DNA from: Epiperipatus broadwayi
Lineage: Eukaryota > Onychophora > Udeonychophora > Euonychophora > Peripatidae
Direction: 5' to 3'
Length of the DNA stretch: 64,000 nucleotides
Assembly: GCA_028023455.1 (NCBI GenBank)
Contig: JAQFVV010012423.1
Coordinates: forward strand, 8,910,269-8,974,268
Positions 60,121 through 64,000 of this stretch are shown here, piece by piece. How positions within the stretch are numbered: position 1 is the stretch's first letter; every line of letters begins with the position of its first letter. The notes beneath the pieces are model-generated. The model was given only the letters and a program-made list of their open reading frames with translations, had not been told where the DNA came from and made no database searches. The translations under genes were made by a program, and so were the position numbers.

Positions 60121-62222
60121 AGATCAGTTTTAAGATAAAATTGTCTTATCAAGTACCTAGAAAATATGATTTTCTTGGAATCTCTTGTTTTAAAATATTT
60201 AATCAGAAATTAGTATACATCAAACCTAAGCATAAGAATTTAAAGATTAACAATATTCTAATCAGTGCATTTATATATAAAATATCAAATTCCAAAGGCT
60301 AAACTAGACAATATAATAAATAAGTATACCAATTCAAAATTTAATTTTGACTTTAAGATATATATGTATGTTAAAAGATTTTCAGAGGCAAAAGATATAA
60401 ATATTTTTAGGATCATCATAAGCGTATGGATGTTTAATATCAATATTATAGTATTTTCAATTGGATCTCAACCTGCCATTAACTGAATAATAACAATTGT
60501 TCAGAAGATGATGTTTGAGATGGTGATAACAGCTGAGTCCTATAATACTAATTAAAAAACAACTATACAGATGAATTAAATCTGAAACCAATATATTCAT
60601 ATGCATAAGAAAAATGGGTGGAAAGGTGTAATATAAAAATGATGTCTTAAACAGCCAAAAATGTACATTTGATATTTTGCATTATTTATGACTATTATAT
60701 TACTTTTTCAGTTTTCAAATATGCGAACATATATAATCTATTTATATATATATATATGGGCTCTTGTGGTATAGTTTATATGCCTACCATATCTACAGTT
60801 TGGAATTTAATTTTAGGCTAGATAAAACTCTAATATTATTTCAGTTTCATCATCCTATTACAGGTATAAATGTTCATAGATATTTTTAGTTAGAAGATAA
60901 ATTTATCATGAAAAGACAACTTTTTGAAATCTTTTTGGATCTGGCAATTGATATTCTGGTGAATAATGATTTCTTTCTTATTGCTTTTTGGAAAACTATT
61001 AGAGAAGTTTTTGTTTGCAATGGATTATTGAAAGATAAATTTACCATTATCATATATAGTAAAAATAATTTTTTTTAGCTTCCTTAAGAAATAATTGATA
61101 CATTAAAAAAAAAAACAATTTTAATTATAAATCCTAAACTGAAACCATTTTTTAATTATACCATTGCTATAATAAATTTATTTTTTAAGTTATTCTCTTC
61201 TCAGTACGAGGAACTGCATTTAGATTTATTTCTATAGATTTCTAAATAATAAAAACATTTTTGTCAATTAATCATTTTACAAAATACCAAGTGTTTATAG
61301 AATAATTTATATTCTATGCTTTTTAAAAATTAAATGTAACCAAAATAAAAATAAAAATAGAGCACTGATTCTGTTGACTTTAAATATTCAATATTTCAAT
61401 GTTCTCAAAATTAAAGGATAACTTCGATATCTTTATCATATGTCAAACATTTATCTATTATTGCTTTATGTGAAGAAGATATGCTAATTGTCATATATTT
61501 AAATGTCAAATCTGAATGAGCATTGTATGGTCAATTTTTAAGAATAATCTGATTTTTTTATCATCAAACAAATGCTATATAATTATGATACTTTTCAAAA
61601 TAATATATAAATTTAAATATTTGACCATGGATGCAAATTTTATAAATTGTACAATTAAAAGTGAATCCATTTTGTATTCAGCAGCATTTAAATCCATAAA
61701 CATTATTAATAAAGTGTAAAAGAGTAAGTAAGTATTGATTTAAACAAGGTAATGTAATACAACAAAAAAGATTTTCATAAACGCTTTATATTATGTTAAC
61801 ATAGTTAAAAGAATTTCACATTTTTTTTATTATGACTTCAGAAGTTCATAATTAAAATTGTGATATACATTAAGATTTTCAATAGTAAAGATTCCAAACT
61901 CTGTGGATAATAATTTTTATTTTTAAAATATTTTTTTGAGTTAAAATCATGTATTATTTTGTTTTAATTCCCAACATTTTGACAAAATAACATTCATCAT
62001 TGTCAAGATCCAAGTTGCTTCATTGAAACAACAGAAATTAATATAAAATAATACATGGTTTAATCCAAAAATACTTTATTTACACCAGAATAACAGTGAA
62101 AACAAATATATATATATACACACACACACAAAATAAATATTTAACAAAAAATAGAAAATTATATTTGTTTTTAATATACATATATAATTCAGATACTTTT
62201 AATATGGATATAAATTACATAT
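60121..62222. other. AT-rich intergenic sequence
   Basis: TA microsatellite at about 60738-60757 and TA/CA repeat at 62107-62130; otherwise no gene or repeat recognised. Confidence 0.4.
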
Positions 62223-62404
62223 TTAGGATCTTTTCTCAAAAAAAAAAAAAAAGTAAAATTTAATATCTTTACTTCTTTTTGTGATGATAATTGATAAAAT
62301 GTGAAAGATATAATGCCTAAATGTACTGTTAAATTCATAAATTTTTAAAAAACTTGAAAGGGTTTCAGCAATTTTCTTATGACATTTTGCAATCATAGCA
62401 TTTA
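62223..62404 (-). CDS. Candidate exon (weak)
   Basis: The minus-strand acceptor TTTTTTTTAATTGCTAG precedes an open frame with NAMIAKCHKKIAETLSSFLK. The first twenty or so residues look protein-like; the rest degenerates into a low-complexity Phe run. Its phase does not fit the exon at 63021-63158 without an intervening exon. Low confidence. Confidence 0.18.
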
Positions 62405-63020
62405 CTAGCAATTAAAAAAAAATTAAATTCCATTTTTTTATGTATTTTAATTTTTTTTTTTTTAAACTCAATGGAATATTCTGATTCTATAATTCCAATT
62501 ACAAAAGGATATCAAAGGTATGACAAATATAAATTATGTTGCTCAAATGTCATGCACTAGTGGAAAGAAATATTTTCTTTTAGGACCAGCATAATAACAC
62601 TCATATATTATTTAGATTATCTTGGGAAATTTATCTTCAAACCAAAAGTATTTAGACATCTTCTTGCTGATCAATAATGAATATGACTATACGTTAAAAA
62701 CTAACCCAGAGTTTGCTTAAAAACTCCTTAACTACTGGAGTAAGTCTCCAAACTCCATTTCAGATATGAATTCTAGATTATAGGCATACTATAAATTATG
62801 AAATTTTAGCTTGCTTTACACATATCTAAATTTAACTCCCCCCCCCACCCACTATATATATATATATTTACTGTGAATGTTTAGGTGGTTACTGGTTGGT
62901 ATCTAATTATATATACATTAAAATAGCAGAAATATTTAAAAAATGCAATAAGAAATAAAAAAATTTAAATTATCATAATTATAGCAATTCATATTTATAT
63001 AAAATCTTTAAATATATTTA

Positions 63021-63158
63021 CTAAATGTAAGATTTAAGGATACATGCATATAAATGAATTTGATTAGTAGTATGTTCAATAATTTGTGTTAATCTTCTTT
63101 TAGCTACTTGTTGTTTCTGTTGAGTGGACATTTTTTCACTTCCATCGACTATCAATAT
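63021..63158 (-). CDS. Candidate terminal coding exon of an unidentified gene
   Basis: The minus strand shows a strong acceptor (TTTTTTTCTTCTAG) at 63159 and 45 codons to a TAG. The sequence includes IVDGSEKMSTQQKQQVAKRR and LTQIIEHTTNQIHLYACI: a Gln/Lys-rich, then helical composition that looks like conserved protein rather than noise. Too short for a domain assignment. If the internal ATG (MSTQQ) were the start it would be a very small protein; a terminal exon with its upstream part beyond the window is more likely. Confidence 0.4.
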   Translation of the reverse strand: MLIVDGSEKMSTQQKQQVAKRRLTQIIEHTTNQIHLYACILKSYI

Positions 63159-63159
63159 C

Positions 63160-64000
63160 TAGAAGAAAAAAAGAATGTAAACCTTACGTGTCAACATGAT
63201 CACTATTAGAAACAAATATTTTTCATTTTAAGACTTTTTATATATTAAAATTTTAAATCATATATAAGTAGGCAGGTTGTCTCTATCTCATTCTCAAAGC
63301 ATACTATGTGATATAAAATGGCTTCCATTCATATAGTAGTTTCTGTCTATGGGCTGGGCAATGTACCCAAAAACTCTGTCAGCCAAATAAAACATTTCTT
63401 CCCTCAAAAATTCTAACACCCAATAAAATTCATCTACTTCTTACTCGTTATCATCCACAATTATTTTTCCAGAGCTGGATCATTTCTTCTTTTCCTCCTG
63501 GCTATTTCAGATAGTTCCACTATCCAGTCTCATAAACCCCAATTTCATTTTTAAAATATAAACAAAATATTATAAAGTCTTTCCTTTTTGCTTTCTTCAC
63601 CTTTAAATTTATGCCGATTCTCTTTCAATATTTTATGCTCCAAATATAAAATAGTGCTAATCTATCTATTTATTTTGATATTTCTTTTAACAAATTTTGA
63701 ATTCTCTGGCCAATATGTAGCAATCAATAAGTACTGAGGCCTAGTATTCTTTGATTACTCCAAATTAACATGGATTTGTTTTAAAGATAGGCTAGAGTCA
63801 TTATAACCTATGCAGATATAAGTTGAGTTAAAAGTCAAATGACATTAGGTCTAGTAACATAATTTTTAAATATTCTGTGTTTTAGAATATACATTTTTGA
63901 AAAAAAAACCAAAACAAAACAAAAAAAAACCCTGCATTTTGCTAAAGATATATATGGAAAAATATTTATGATTAAGTTAAAAAAAATTGAAAACTCTTAA
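63160..64000. other. AT-rich sequence at right edge
   Basis: Nothing recognised; if the candidate exon is real this is its upstream intron. A poly-A with CAAAA pattern lies near 63900-63930. Confidence 0.35.

Overview
This window is a strongly AT-rich stretch of animal nuclear genome: large introns, GT-AG splice sites, very few coding bases, and a dense layer of transposable elements of different ages. An arthropod, perhaps a chelicerate such as a spider, is my best guess. It rests on a cytosolic-type sulfotransferase gene with an unusual N-terminus and on the mix of RTE, Jockey-type, Penelope-like, hAT, Tigger-like and Gypsy-type repeats. The lineage is inference, not shown by the sequence.

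Host genes, all on the minus strand. The first two coding exons of a sulfotransferase lie at 4598-4289 and 1188-977; the rest of the gene runs off the left edge. Two phase-compatible exons of an unrecognised coiled-coil protein, including its stop codon, lie at 44993-44824 and 43314-43231. Weaker candidate exons are at 63158-63021, 62404-62223 and 22454-22296.

Mobile DNA, left to right. The sulfotransferase intron holds a decayed RTE-type LINE. From about 6940 to 13480 there is a cluster of repeat units ending in tRNA-like B boxes; two of them form a palindrome. One unit is split by a complete 5.3 kb LTR element (7059-12328, 4-bp target duplication ATAT). A second element of the same design (16356-21385, also ATAT) lies against a decayed RTE LINE. 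Both have roughly 1.9-2.2 kb LTRs and very short interiors without polymerase. Further right come a small palindrome resembling Penelope 3' ends (23011), two Tigger/pogo-like TA-flanked elements (25892-27090 and 51543-52775), a hAT element with a perfect 8-bp duplication (30142-31738), a LINE ORF1 remnant with coiled coil plus esterase-like domain (about 33790-34520), more RTE remnants (36340-37560, 42260-42640, 57130-59145), a Jockey-like remnant (45505-46330), a long-TIR MITE (46580-46967), and a 3.2 kb inverted pair of Penelope-like elements with reverse transcriptase, GIY-YIG and tRNA-like tails (48041-51216). Another Penelope scrap is at 59925-60120.

Nothing suggests a prokaryotic operon, a CRISPR array or an rRNA gene. 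The most interesting items are the predicted membrane-anchored sulfotransferase, the two long-LTR non-autonomous elements with identical target duplications, and the inverted Penelope-like pair carrying tRNA-like sequences downstream of the GIY-YIG region.
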